From a virus: a stretch of 63,344 nucleotides of DNA. The stretch is taken from IMG/VR virus record IMGVR_UViG_3300035698_021897, positions 1 through 63,344 of that record. One strand, 5' to 3'. Under the pieces are notes generated by a model. It saw nothing but the letters and a program-made list of their open reading frames with translations, made no database searches and was not told the DNA's origin. The translations under genes and the position numbers were made by a program. Below are positions 24,501 through 34,058 of this stretch, piece by piece. Position 1 is the stretch's first letter. Each line of letters begins with the position of its first letter.

Positions 24501-27026
24501 TTATTTCCTCTTAAAGTTCTTGTTGATATCTGCATCTGCAACATAATGAACTGCAATCTTATCTCCTTCTAGAACACCACCAAGAAGATCTAGAACAAAT
24601 CCGTCTTTGTTTGCTGTACTAGACAGCGTATTATTTCCTGTTAAAGCAGTTCTGTATGCTCCGGCAGAATTTCTACTACCAGAAGTTTTTCTTAGATCCA
24701 GTGATTCATATGAGTTAGTTGCACTTAAGTTTAGTGCATCGCCGAGTTGCCCCGAACTCGGAGAGAAGTATTGTATACTTGGAGTTTTTCTTGTAGAAAC
24801 ATCAAACTTATAATAATGAGTATTTGTTACATCATTTGCAAATACGATTGGTGTAATATCTGCACGAAGTGGGTTTGTCATGGTCGCGGTTTGTGGTGCA
24901 ACATCCACATCGTATGATTTTTGATACCTTGTCTTCAATTGATTTAATTCGGTATTATAATCAATTTTTGTTGGAGTACCTGCAATATTACCTTTCTCGA
25001 ATATAACTTGTGCAATATCTACAAAACCAGAAGCATCGATTAGATCAAAACCGATTGAGGAATAATGATCGCCTGATACGGGCGCACCCTCCGGAGTAAC
25101 TCCCGTTACCGCTAACTTATATCTTTCCCAATTTGTACCCAAAGAAACATTATCAATGTGCTTTTCGCTAAATGCTGTTCCAGTTCTATTACCGTCTGTA
25201 AAATATTGGTTGTAACTTATTTTTACGGGAGTAGATGAGTTTTGTGCTTTTCCATAGAAACTCAAAATGTATGGAGTATTCGAAGCAACCATAGAATCTG
25301 GTATCACATTTTCTAATTTCAAATAGTCTCCCGTGTCTCCCGGTCCCGTACCTCCTGTTATCGTGTTCGCCAGAGTTCCGGTATATCGAGTATAGTATAC
25401 GGGCGAACCCTTCACTGCAATTTGTTCTGTGTCAAACTCTTTTCTTTCCGTCTTAAAGGTTCCACTTGCAGCGGAATTTGTGGGGGCAATACCATTATTT
25501 AATTTCCATGCATCAGCAAAATACCACCCGTTATCAGCAGTATCACCGGTATTCTCAATAGATCCTCTTTGCCAGAATCGCATGGATCCGTTGGGTGCTT
25601 CATTCGTTGACGGACCATTTTTACCAAACTCCCCGGAATCAACATCAGGATTTCTGTCGGTAGTAAGTTTCTTGACGATCAAGTTTGGATCTCCTGCCGA
25701 GTCTGAGGCAAGAGGAATGCCAACCTGAAGTCCTGTTTGTGATCGAGTTAACTGCCCCGCACTTTCTTTTCTGATCGCATCCCCAAAGGCATCACCTACT
25801 GGTGCAACATAATAATTCGATTGTGTCACATATAAAGGTCCATTACCCGCAAGTGATCCAAGCCAACCTGCCATATTACTATCTTCTGGATAGAATGCAC
25901 CAGACAAAGCGATTTCGATCAAAGTCCCGTCAAGGCCTCCCGGAAAACTCTTAATGAACCCAATGAAATCATTTCTGGAAGGTTTCCATATGTTAACCGA
26001 ATTTGAAATCGATGGGGGACTCATAGCCGGAATGTCTGCATCATTTGCAGAAGTTAAATAATACCCTGCGTAAATCTCACGAACCGTTGCAACTGAAGTA
26101 CCGCCGGGGCGTGTATATGTTGAAGGTTCGGTGTACTCAGTATCCATTGCATGCGACCCAGCAAGAGTACTGGCACTTGATTGGGTTTTTGATATCGCAC
26201 TGCCAATTTGAAATTGACTCACACCCAGAGTTGTGCCATTTAGCCCGGAAGATATATCAATAATTGCACTATTTACTGCAATTGCACCGGCGCTTGCACC
26301 GGATAAACCAGAATCTTGACCAAGAAGTTGTCCTCGATAATGTAAGGCATTTCCTCTATCACCAGATATGCCAAGTATAACAGGCTTTGATACCAATCCC
26401 GCAGTGTTAGGTTCTGTTCTGGTAAGTTTTCCCTTTGTAGTAGAAAGGAAGTAAACGCAATTCTGAAGAGTAGTACCTACTTCCAATACACTACCCCAGT
26501 AAGGGGAAACTATATTACCATTTACAATAACATCTATATAATTAGATCCAATCGTAGAAACTAAACCAAGCACTTCGGCATTTGTTCCGCTGGAAGAATC
26601 GGCTAGAGTTAAACCTATTCCATAGGTTCCGCCTGCCACACCACCGTCAAATTTTATTGATCTCACTGCATTTCCGAAGGTAAACCCAGCGGTGCCACCG
26701 CTGTCACCTGCGAACATTCTCAATCCAGTTGGGAGGTTCAGAGCAGATGTGTAATTTAAAAGACCATTTATGGTAACATCACCTTGGAATGTTACACCCT
26801 TTGCTATCGAGTCGCTAATTGAAACTAACATAACTCCGGAGGAAGCCCCTTCGCCAGATTGTGTAGTTCCGACTAAAACATCTATACCGTCACCAGATGC
26901 ACCATCAAAAACTTTTGATAAGTTTAACTTAGAAATAATATCATTATTGGTTTTATTGAACCAATCATAGAAAGTACTTCCCTGATCAAGTGAACTTATC
27001 TGAAATGTGTTGTCTTCTACGCCCAT
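24501..27026 (-). CDS. Large tail fibre or baseplate-associated protein
   Basis: 841 residues. The N-terminus (YDWFNKTNNDIISKLN) resembles baseplate-attaching ends of marine phage fibres. The middle is a long beta-rich region with small-residue repeats. Residues about 480-720 (GWYFADAWKLNNG, YILSFYGKAQNSS, WERYKLAVTGV, GFVDIAQVIFEKG) look like a jelly-roll carbohydrate-binding module of the kind seen in phage fibres. The C-terminus is Ser/Thr-rich and ends with a basic tail. It occupies the position of gp10 in T4-like maps. The binding role is inferred from the module's appearance. Confidence 0.55.
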   Translation of the reverse strand: MGVEDNTFQISSLDQGSTFYDWFNKTNNDIISKLNLSKVFDGASGDGIDVLVGTTQSGEGASSGVMLVSISDSIAKGVTFQGDVTINGLLNYTSALNLPTGLRMFAGDSGGTAGFTFGNAVRSIKFDGGVAGGTYGIGLTLADSSSGTNAEVLGLVSTIGSNYIDVIVNGNIVSPYWGSVLEVGTTLQNCVYFLSTTKGKLTRTEPNTAGLVSKPVILGISGDRGNALHYRGQLLGQDSGLSGASAGAIAVNSAIIDISSGLNGTTLGVSQFQIGSAISKTQSSASTLAGSHAMDTEYTEPSTYTRPGGTSVATVREIYAGYYLTSANDADIPAMSPPSISNSVNIWKPSRNDFIGFIKSFPGGLDGTLIEIALSGAFYPEDSNMAGWLGSLAGNGPLYVTQSNYYVAPVGDAFGDAIRKESAGQLTRSQTGLQVGIPLASDSAGDPNLIVKKLTTDRNPDVDSGEFGKNGPSTNEAPNGSMRFWQRGSIENTGDTADNGWYFADAWKLNNGIAPTNSAASGTFKTERKEFDTEQIAVKGSPVYYTRYTGTLANTITGGTGPGDTGDYLKLENVIPDSMVASNTPYILSFYGKAQNSSTPVKISYNQYFTDGNRTGTAFSEKHIDNVSLGTNWERYKLAVTGVTPEGAPVSGDHYSSIGFDLIDASGFVDIAQVIFEKGNIAGTPTKIDYNTELNQLKTRYQKSYDVDVAPQTATMTNPLRADITPIVFANDVTNTHYYKFDVSTRKTPSIQYFSPSSGQLGDALNLSATNSYESLDLRKTSGSRNSAGAYRTALTGNNTLSSTANKDGFVLDLLGGVLEGDKIAVHYVADADINKNFKRK

Positions 27027-27045
27027 TTATTGATTCCTCTAGTTC

Positions 27046-27053
27046 TATGTATC
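27046..27053 (-). promoter_or_regulatory. Candidate late promoter GATACATA
   Basis: GATACATA sits 20-27 nt before the 841-residue fibre gene, with a GAGG ribosome-binding site between. It matches the octamers before gp13 and the gp8-like gene. Confidence 0.35.
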
Positions 27054-27054
27054 G

Positions 27055-27762
27055 TCAAGGTATTCGTAAACCATTAATAAATCTAAAAGTAGTGCCATTT
27101 TCTACTGTGAATAATGGAGAAAAACTACCATCGAGATCCGAAACATTTTGATTCACAGTAGACGGGAAAGTTGCTGCCAATCTAGACACCCCAAAGAAAT
27201 ATCTATCGGCTCCTTCGGCATTGAAGTCGCTATCTCCCGATGAATTATCATAAAGATTTGTGTCTGCTGAAGGTCCAATATAGGTAGGATTTGTTAGCAA
27301 TCCTACTGTCACTGTCCCTGATTGACTCGCTGGGACAGTTATAGAGTCAGCACCTAATGCCACATAAATCCAATGCTTTAAATTTGTAGTAGGATCCTGC
27401 ACAAGATACCAACCGTCAGACAAACTAATTGACTGTCCGTTTTTGATAACCAGATCTGGATTGAGCGGAGTAGTTCCGTTCCATCCTGGTCCATATACCG
27501 AAATTCCATCGGCAGGATTTAATACTACGGAATTCACCCAATTAGAAATCATGGTTGTTGTCAGTGTCGAATGAACCTGCATCATTTCTTGCACTTCATT
27601 CAGTTCTGATGCTTGGAGAGCATACCCTGGCTTAAATCCCAGACCTACATAGTTTTTTCGTAATGCAGTATTTGTACTGAAGTATTGAGAAAAAAGTCTA
27701 CTAAAATACGGAGACTGCGTTAAAGGTAAATTTTGATTATCTTCGAATGGGGCAAATGTCAA
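27055..27762 (-). CDS. Baseplate/tail-fibre connector-type protein
   Basis: 235 residues. It contains VGLGFKPGYALQASELNEVQEM at about residues 40-60, a motif common at the start of baseplate-associated proteins of marine T4-like phages. The rest is predicted to be beta-rich (DSITVPASQSGTVTVGLL) and ends FRFINGLRIP. It lies between the gp8-like gene and the long fibre, where gp9 is found in other T4-like maps, which supports a role linking fibre to baseplate. No sequence link to T4 gp9 could be established by eye. Confidence 0.45.
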   Translation of the reverse strand: MTFAPFEDNQNLPLTQSPYFSRLFSQYFSTNTALRKNYVGLGFKPGYALQASELNEVQEMMQVHSTLTTTMISNWVNSVVLNPADGISVYGPGWNGTTPLNPDLVIKNGQSISLSDGWYLVQDPTTNLKHWIYVALGADSITVPASQSGTVTVGLLTNPTYIGPSADTNLYDNSSGDSDFNAEGADRYFFGVSRLAATFPSTVNQNVSDLDGSFSPLFTVENGTTFRFINGLRIP

Positions 27763-27772
27763 TTAATTTCTC

Positions 27773-29584
27773 CTATTGATCTAAACTGAATAACCATGTA
27801 AAGTTTCTTGTTGGACGATTAGAACTAGCGGCTGTTGGTATATCTATCTGAGCAGAGTTACTGAAAAGAAGACTTCCGCTATTTGGTTTGATGGTAGGAT
27901 ATGTTCCGGACACTACAATATAAGTTTGAGCAGATCCTCCCGCAGTAGAAGCGGTAAATGAACTCCCCGCACTGAAGGTATTTGGATTTGGAGTTGCCAT
28001 ATTTATCGTTGCTCTATTAGTAAAAGAAGGATTCAACTCAAAGGAAGCAACAACTCCTTTTACCGCCCCATTTGATACATTGAAACTATTATTTCCTACC
28101 GGAATAAACTGACCAGTAGTTATAGTTGAATTATCTTTCTTTCTTATAATAATTGTCGTCAAATTTGGTGTAAGTGATTTTTCAGAAAGATTTTTAGTTT
28201 TGGCAAAAACACTTCCGTCCGTGTTTAGAACATTTTTAATAATTCCATATCTTGTAAATGACTTTTGATCTACCAATGCAGATATTTCTGAGTCTTTCAT
28301 TTTAATATTAAAAAGTAGTTTTGAAACATTTAAAAGTTTTCTTGGATCATCTTCCACATTATCTTCCACATCGTCTAGACTCAAATCTATCGAATTTACT
28401 AGAAGAGTTTGTATTTCCGGTGTGTGTGCATCAGGAACAGTCAGGACATAATCTTCACTGTAATTTCTACCTCTGTTTTTAATTTCAATACCATCTGCAT
28501 AATATTTTCCGTCAGTACCCAAGAAAGTAATGAGATTTATATTGGCATTTGTTCCAGTTTCACTTGCAACTTCGACCTTTGCATTCGATTTGCTTACTTG
28601 CCTGTTAGTCAAGGTAACACCACTCAAATCTATAAACGCAGAAATTATTTGTCCATTATTTCTGGATCCATCCTCTTTAATTAAAAGTTGGTAGTTGTCA
28701 TTTGAATTTACATTTGGTTTAGATTCTTTAATTTTGGTTGCATTGTCTTTGACTATAATCGAAGATGCACAACCACTGCATCCTCCTGTACCGGAAGTAA
28801 AGACAACATCTCTGTTCAATCTTTCTCCATAGATTTGGCAGGTAAAGCAGTTGGGAATATCGCAAATACAATCAACAAAATCACCGACAGAGTATTCTCC
28901 ATTATTTGGCCATTTTTGTTCCTTTGTCTTTGCATATGTACAGCACGATCCAGTACCTCCAGAAGAACCAGATAATCCGCATATTGAATCGTATCTGTTC
29001 GCAAATCCAACAGTATTACTGAAAGGTTGATAATCAACGGTTGCGTTTGCAACAGGAATGTATGATTCGGTTACAAATTTTAATAATGTGTTATCTATTT
29101 TATAGAGTGCAAGGAATTCGTATCCGTCGTCAAGCCTTGCGTATCCTGAAGTATGTGTGGGTGTTTTGGTAGAATTTGATTGACGGAATAAATCTTTTCT
29201 GTTTTTTGCATTGCTTGATGTGCAAAGATAAACAAACCCATTTTGATTATTGTAAACATAATATTGATCATCTGTAGCATTTCCGCTTGCTAAAAATGGA
29301 TCATATACTTTTCCTGTTTCGTAATTTATTCGTTCGATGACAGGAGAAACTTCGTCTCTTCCGATATTTCTAATCAGAGAAACATCTCCCCATATTCTTT
29401 TACCAGATATAGTATTATTTTCTGTACTAGTTGAGGTCCCTCCAACAAAAAACGAATAAACATCTTTTTTGTCTGGATTAGAAAACTCAGAATAGAATCG
29501 TTCTAAGTTACTATTCTTAAAACTGACTAAACTCTTGGTTGCGACAGGAGTACTTATTTTATTTGCTGCTTTATAACTTGACAT
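27773..29584 (-). CDS. Baseplate wedge protein, gp8-like, with Cys insert
   Basis: 603 residues. The N-terminal part (SGKRIWGDVSLIRNIGRDEVSPVI, then DDQYYVYNNQNGFVYLCTSS, then ARLDDGYEFLALYKID) follows the pattern of gp8-type baseplate wedge proteins of marine T4-like phages. At about residues 195-265 it has a cysteine-rich segment (GTGSCCTYAKTKEQ, VDCICDIPNCFTCQIYG, GTGGCSGCA) that is atypical for gp8. Later regions are beta-rich. It sits next to gp7- and gp6-like genes as expected for the wedge. Assignment to gp8 rests on motif and gene order. Confidence 0.6.
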   Translation of the reverse strand: MSSYKAANKISTPVATKSLVSFKNSNLERFYSEFSNPDKKDVYSFFVGGTSTSTENNTISGKRIWGDVSLIRNIGRDEVSPVIERINYETGKVYDPFLASGNATDDQYYVYNNQNGFVYLCTSSNAKNRKDLFRQSNSTKTPTHTSGYARLDDGYEFLALYKIDNTLLKFVTESYIPVANATVDYQPFSNTVGFANRYDSICGLSGSSGGTGSCCTYAKTKEQKWPNNGEYSVGDFVDCICDIPNCFTCQIYGERLNRDVVFTSGTGGCSGCASSIIVKDNATKIKESKPNVNSNDNYQLLIKEDGSRNNGQIISAFIDLSGVTLTNRQVSKSNAKVEVASETGTNANINLITFLGTDGKYYADGIEIKNRGRNYSEDYVLTVPDAHTPEIQTLLVNSIDLSLDDVEDNVEDDPRKLLNVSKLLFNIKMKDSEISALVDQKSFTRYGIIKNVLNTDGSVFAKTKNLSEKSLTPNLTTIIIRKKDNSTITTGQFIPVGNNSFNVSNGAVKGVVASFELNPSFTNRATINMATPNPNTFSAGSSFTASTAGGSAQTYIVVSGTYPTIKPNSGSLLFSNSAQIDIPTAASSNRPTRNFTWLFSLDQ

Positions 29585-29610
29585 TTATGTTCCAATCAAT
29601 CCAGTCTTTA

Positions 29611-29618
29611 TATGTATC
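29611..29618 (-). promoter_or_regulatory. Candidate late promoter GATACATA
   Basis: GATACATA lies 27-34 nt before the gp8-like gene and overlaps the last bases of the gp7-like gene. It is the third structural gene with this octamer at a similar distance. Confidence 0.35.
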
Positions 29619-30885
29619 ATACTCCTACGCAACTAAATCCGGGATCTCCGCACGCAGATATACCATCATTGGGATTTAGTGTCAGGCCTGCATTTTTAGG
29701 AGACAGTTCCAAGAAAGGCAATATATCTAGATCGCCGAAATCTGGAGTCACCCCAGAAGGAACAATAAATGCCCATACTGGATGCTTATGGGATGGCGAA
29801 TTGTAGGTATAACCGACTCCATAATGAGTGTTTGTCAGTGCTGCACCGGAACACCCAATACATGCATTTAAGTCAACGGTAGTTCCCATGTAATAACCAA
29901 AATAGTTTTCTAGTACCGGTAATGTTGAATATGGATCAAAATCAGAAGTAGATCCGCCAATAGGAACATAATCATCTATGGTTTTCTCAAAGAATGGTTT
30001 TAGTCCAGCAGGATGCAATACATTTAATAGAATATCTGAATACTGATCATCATCTCTTCCTACTTTAATCAAGTAAGAATAATCTTGATACCACCAGCCG
30101 TCTCTCAGAACTGATCTGTTTAAATACGATCCACCCAAAGAAGAAATTTCTTCGTATGATCCAGTAGAACCATTTTCTAATGATCCGAGTCCGGAAAATC
30201 TACCACCATTAAGTCTCATTATATATTTTTTAGGGTAATCTATTCCTATATCAGAACCAGAGGCACCAAATCCAGTTACACCATACAGTGTTTTGAAAAA
30301 GTATCTGTAAGAATTTTCATTGCCTTTTCTGTGATAAAACTCAGTTCTTATATTCCTTACAAAATTTCTAAATCTTGCTTCGTCTTGTGCAATATTTCCT
30401 CTGTTTTCTATTTTTTCTTCAGGAAATCCAGCAACATATGCAAGAGCAATTTTTTTCAGGAATATAATTTCTGTATCATCTAAAGCATAAAGGGATTGAA
30501 AATCCTCTAAGTCTGTGTAATAACCAGAACCACCGGGTGCATTTTTGCAATATAACCAATTATAATAATTTACTGCTAAATCCACAAAATTAGCAGGAAG
30601 ATCTGAATCTCTTTCTAAAATCCACTTTGGTATGATGTGAGTTATGTCAAAATTATTATAACATTGTTCACCATTAATGGAAATGAGATCATTGTCGTTA
30701 TTTTCAGTGTCCGGAAAATCACCATCCGGCCCATCCGGTTGAAATTCGCCGGGAGGATTGGATGGTCTGGAAGGAGTACCGGGATCAGATGTCAAATCAG
30801 GCGGCAATTCTGTTACTTTTAGAAGTTTGTCGCCGTCAGATCCGGGTTTATTTTGATTTCCATTTGTTGGTATTGGACCAAGCAT
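29617..30885 (-). CDS. Baseplate wedge protein, gp7-like
   Basis: 422 residues. The N-terminal 75 residues are Pro/Gly/Asp-rich and probably disordered. The core (ILERDSDLPANFVDLAVNYY, then RFRNFVRNIRTEFYHRKGNE, then YRYFFKTLYGV) resembles the wedge segment of T4-like gp7 homologues in marine phages, which positions the wedge arm on gp6. The C-terminus carries CIGCSGAA and CGDPGFSCVGV, again Cys-bearing, around a WAFIVPSGV segment. It overlaps the gp6 stop by one base. Confidence 0.55.
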   Translation of the reverse strand: MLGPIPTNGNQNKPGSDGDKLLKVTELPPDLTSDPGTPSRPSNPPGEFQPDGPDGDFPDTENNDNDLISINGEQCYNNFDITHIIPKWILERDSDLPANFVDLAVNYYNWLYCKNAPGGSGYYTDLEDFQSLYALDDTEIIFLKKIALAYVAGFPEEKIENRGNIAQDEARFRNFVRNIRTEFYHRKGNENSYRYFFKTLYGVTGFGASGSDIGIDYPKKYIMRLNGGRFSGLGSLENGSTGSYEEISSLGGSYLNRSVLRDGWWYQDYSYLIKVGRDDDQYSDILLNVLHPAGLKPFFEKTIDDYVPIGGSTSDFDPYSTLPVLENYFGYYMGTTVDLNACIGCSGAALTNTHYGVGYTYNSPSHKHPVWAFIVPSGVTPDFGDLDILPFLELSPKNAGLTLNPNDGISACGDPGFSCVGV

Positions 30886-32711
30886 TAGTTAGGAAATTCC
30901 TTTTGTACAGTAACAGCAAATTCGAAATTACTTAAAAGTTCTTGTTTAGCAATAAAGGAAAGTTTTTTCGGTGTAACTGTCATAGTAAACTGATCCGTCA
31001 ATACTTGTGGATCTATTATAATGATTCCTCTTTCATAATTTACTTTTCCGACATTCTCTTTAATTGTAACGAGAGTATCTAATTCTATCCTGTATGCATT
31101 CAACTGACCGTAACCTGTATCACTATTGAAATCTGCGGGATTTGTAGAATTTCTTACTTGGATATCATCATAAGGTATTCCTGTATCGGGATTTATAATT
31201 GTACTTTGTGTAGGTTCTGTTATAACTGTAAATGAAGAATTCTGAAGAATTGGATTTTTGACTAGTATTTGTCTTCCGTTAGAAGTTATTTTTTGAGAAA
31301 TATTTAGTGTGGTGCTTATCTGCGAAGGATCCACATTCAAACTAGGATCGACTGAAGATATACCAGTGACTAACTTAGAAAGATCTAATTTGTTATTATA
31401 AGATCTTTGGGATGTGTTATATTCTTCGTTTAGATATGTCAAAATCAAAGTTCTTAGTTGATCTGCACTTGAGTTTGTTTGAGTGTCATCGAATGTAACA
31501 GTCATTCCTATTCGCAGAATTGAAGAAACTGCTCCCACATATTCCGGTAAAATCGAAACAGTCATTTTCCGCTGCAATTCTGATATAGCAGTTTGAACAT
31601 CAGTTATATCTGGCTCAATAGAAGCAGATCCCTCGTCGCTGTTTATAAGCGAAACAAAAACCCTACCATAATATGGCGGATCTTGCTCTTCCCCTCCCCA
31701 TACAGTAAATTTGTAATCAGAATTCTCTAAGTTTTCTCCTAAAGATGTGTTACCTATTATTGCAATTGCATCTTGCTTTGTGACTGCTCTGTCCTGTGCG
31801 GCAAAAAACTTAGGAGCAAAGAATTTTATGGATTCTATATTAGGATCCGTTGCTCCGCCTTCGCTTAGACTTTTTGTCTCGATGATTGTGTTAGTGTTCA
31901 ACTCTGTAGCGGAAAAATTAGATCCGAAATTACCAACACCATTCCCTAATTCACCAGAACTTGTAATATAACTTATTCTAACCTGAGTACCCTCTGGAAG
32001 TGCAAGGCCTGCTTGTCGATCAACATCAGTAGCATAATTTCCACCGAACACAACAAAGAATCCAGCATCAGTTCTCTCTAGGAAATATATTCTGGATGTT
32101 GCGTCGATATTTTGGTTTATACTACCAGAAGAAATCCACTCTACGAATTTTGTATCGTCTGGAGTCTTCACTTCAACTAAAAGAGAATTTATATCAATAT
32201 TTACGGTAGAAATAAATGCCTTGGTACGATCTCGATTTAAAATGGAAGACACCTTATTGAAAAGTTTATTTCCTTGGTGTACTTCTATAAGAACATCGCC
32301 ATTTTCATCTGTAACATATGGATCTAAAGTATAGAAGGTGAACGAACCTCCGGATTCATCTCTTCCAGTAAATTTATGATACCTACTCAGAACTTTACCA
32401 ACTCCGCCTGACCTGAGAAAAATGGTACTCTTTGCAGATCTTGCGCCAGGTACTGTATATCCTAATGGTTTTGCCAGAGAAATTAAACTTGAAAGTTTTT
32501 GAGCGGTATCGAAAAACATTTCATTTGCTGTCATGTTAGAATAAAAAGCGTAGTATGTTGTATTGTACGCTAAAATATCCAACAAAGTAGAAGCGGCAGA
32601 CCCTTCAAAATTGTAGTCAGAAAATACATCTTGGGTTTGCAGATATTGCTTGATGCTGTTTTTAATATCATCAAACTCTAGGTTTCCGATTTGAATCTGG
32701 GGATTTGCCAT
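30885..32711 (-). CDS. 6: Baseplate wedge protein gp6
   Basis: 608 residues. The N-terminus (LEFDDIKNSIKQYLQTQDVF, then STLLDILAYNTTYYAFYSNM, then NEMFFDTAQKLSSLISLAK) is unmistakable for gp6 of the J/gp6 baseplate family, which forms the iris-like inner ring of the baseplate. Length is close to T4 gp6 (660 residues). It lies directly after gp25, with which it interacts, and is coupled to it by a one-base overlap. Confidence 0.93.
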   Translation of the reverse strand: MANPQIQIGNLEFDDIKNSIKQYLQTQDVFSDYNFEGSAASTLLDILAYNTTYYAFYSNMTANEMFFDTAQKLSSLISLAKPLGYTVPGARSAKSTIFLRSGGVGKVLSRYHKFTGRDESGGSFTFYTLDPYVTDENGDVLIEVHQGNKLFNKVSSILNRDRTKAFISTVNIDINSLLVEVKTPDDTKFVEWISSGSINQNIDATSRIYFLERTDAGFFVVFGGNYATDVDRQAGLALPEGTQVRISYITSSGELGNGVGNFGSNFSATELNTNTIIETKSLSEGGATDPNIESIKFFAPKFFAAQDRAVTKQDAIAIIGNTSLGENLENSDYKFTVWGGEEQDPPYYGRVFVSLINSDEGSASIEPDITDVQTAISELQRKMTVSILPEYVGAVSSILRIGMTVTFDDTQTNSSADQLRTLILTYLNEEYNTSQRSYNNKLDLSKLVTGISSVDPSLNVDPSQISTTLNISQKITSNGRQILVKNPILQNSSFTVITEPTQSTIINPDTGIPYDDIQVRNSTNPADFNSDTGYGQLNAYRIELDTLVTIKENVGKVNYERGIIIIDPQVLTDQFTMTVTPKKLSFIAKQELLSNFEFAVTVQKEFPN

Positions 32712-33106
32712 TACCTAACCTTTGTTATTTTTAAGTTTATAGTTTGAGGGACTGGTTCGTCTGTTATAGTGTTTACAATATAGTTTAATACAATTTCAAG
32801 CAAAAATGGAACACCTTGATCTATTTCTATATTCTCAAAAGTAACTCTGGGTTCGTGTACTTCTAATTGTTGTTGAATTGAACTCGCAAGGAATGCTATA
32901 TCTAGATCAGTTAGAATCTCAAAGAGAAGATTATATATTCCAACACCAAAACCAGGCTTAAATGCCTTCTCTCCCGGACTTGTCAGCACGATAGAAAGAA
33001 CCGATTGCTGTATTGCTGCTAGATCTCTCGCAACAGATAAATCTTTAGTGTATCGGTTTTTACCAAAATCTATGTCAATATCGCTATATCTTGATTTTGT
33101 TTTCAT
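32711..33106 (-). CDS. 25: Baseplate wedge protein gp25
   Basis: 131 residues, matching the gp25/W-like family. It shows DLAAIQQSVLSIVLTSPGEK, then KPGFGVGIYNLLFEIL, which is the sheath-polymerisation-initiating baseplate protein with the conserved EKxFxPxFG core. Length equals T4 gp25 (132). It is coupled to gp6 by a one-base overlap. Confidence 0.95.
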   Translation of the reverse strand: MKTKSRYSDIDIDFGKNRYTKDLSVARDLAAIQQSVLSIVLTSPGEKAFKPGFGVGIYNLLFEILTDLDIAFLASSIQQQLEVHEPRVTFENIEIDQGVPFLLEIVLNYIVNTITDEPVPQTINLKITKVR

Positions 33107-33125
33107 GCCTTATATAGGTGCATTT

Positions 33126-34058
33126 TTATTGAACTTCCTTGTAATCTTCTATACTTGTATATGCTGAATCTCTTGTCAAAGAAACCTGCATATTGTGTGT
33201 GTTTGTTGAAACAAGATGGGAAATCGATTCGACAAGCCATTTTCCGCTTGCGGATTTATCAAACAAATTCTTGTCGATATCTACATCCTTCATTTCAATT
33301 TTCACTATGTTTCCAGGCTTTAGAGTAAAATCTCCCGGAAGAGACATTTGTGCCTTCATGGAATTTATTAAAGTCATTTGCGCATTTCGAAGCAGAGGAG
33401 TTTTCTTCGGGGTATCCCAGAAAGCAGAATATGTTGACATGTACTCTTTGAATTTGGGATAGTCTTCTCCTACGCACGGACAGTTGCAACTACTAGGATG
33501 ATCTGGGTTATCCCAATTGCACCCCATCCAACTTTCCCCCAAAGAATTTTCGATAGAGCCACAAAATGAATCTTTGAGGTTAGTCAGTAATTCCTCTAAT
33601 TCATCATCGGTTGGCTCTTCCGAAACTGGAAGATCTGCGATAAATTCTTTTGCTTCTTCATATGATAAGAATGCGTCGAGTGTGTCAAATTCAGAATTCA
33701 CAACTACATACACTGAGTCTTCAGGAGAAGCATTTAGTTGCTCAACCGCATTACTTATTGTTGTCCATATCATTTCAAATGGATTCAGCAATCCAAATAT
33801 AGTATCTCCTGCGATTGACCAGTAGTCAATCTGTTCGGATGCACTTGAACTAATTATAAAAGCATCTCTTGGTTGAAGTTCTTTGCATGGGCAATTGCAA
33901 TGCGGATCGCTCTCTGGGCAGAGAGTGTTATCAACGGGCCCGTCTGGATTGGCGCACTTGTAGTAACGCTTCTCTTCTTGGGTGATTGGTATTTCATTTT
34001 TATACCAAATCTCTTTGTGGTTTTTTGTTAATTCTAAAAGTTCATTTGGTTCAATCAT
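33126..34058 (-). CDS. Baseplate hub-type protein with CNCPC motifs
   Basis: 310 residues. The C-terminal 100 residues (GDFTLKPGNIVKIEMKDVD, then SGKWLVESISHLVSTNTH, then MQVSLTRDSAY) look like the end of a gp27/gpD-type baseplate hub protein. Two short cysteine clusters carry the same CNCPC motif, at about 52-56 (DPHCNCPCKEL) and near residue 190 (SSCNCPCVGED). It overlaps the end of the 1024-residue hub gene by eight bases, so the hub may be split over two genes here. Function is inferred from position and the C-terminal pattern. Confidence 0.5.
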   Translation of the reverse strand: MIEPNELLELTKNHKEIWYKNEIPITQEEKRYYKCANPDGPVDNTLCPESDPHCNCPCKELQPRDAFIISSSASEQIDYWSIAGDTIFGLLNPFEMIWTTISNAVEQLNASPEDSVYVVVNSEFDTLDAFLSYEEAKEFIADLPVSEEPTDDELEELLTNLKDSFCGSIENSLGESWMGCNWDNPDHPSSCNCPCVGEDYPKFKEYMSTYSAFWDTPKKTPLLRNAQMTLINSMKAQMSLPGDFTLKPGNIVKIEMKDVDIDKNLFDKSASGKWLVESISHLVSTNTHNMQVSLTRDSAYTSIEDYKEVQ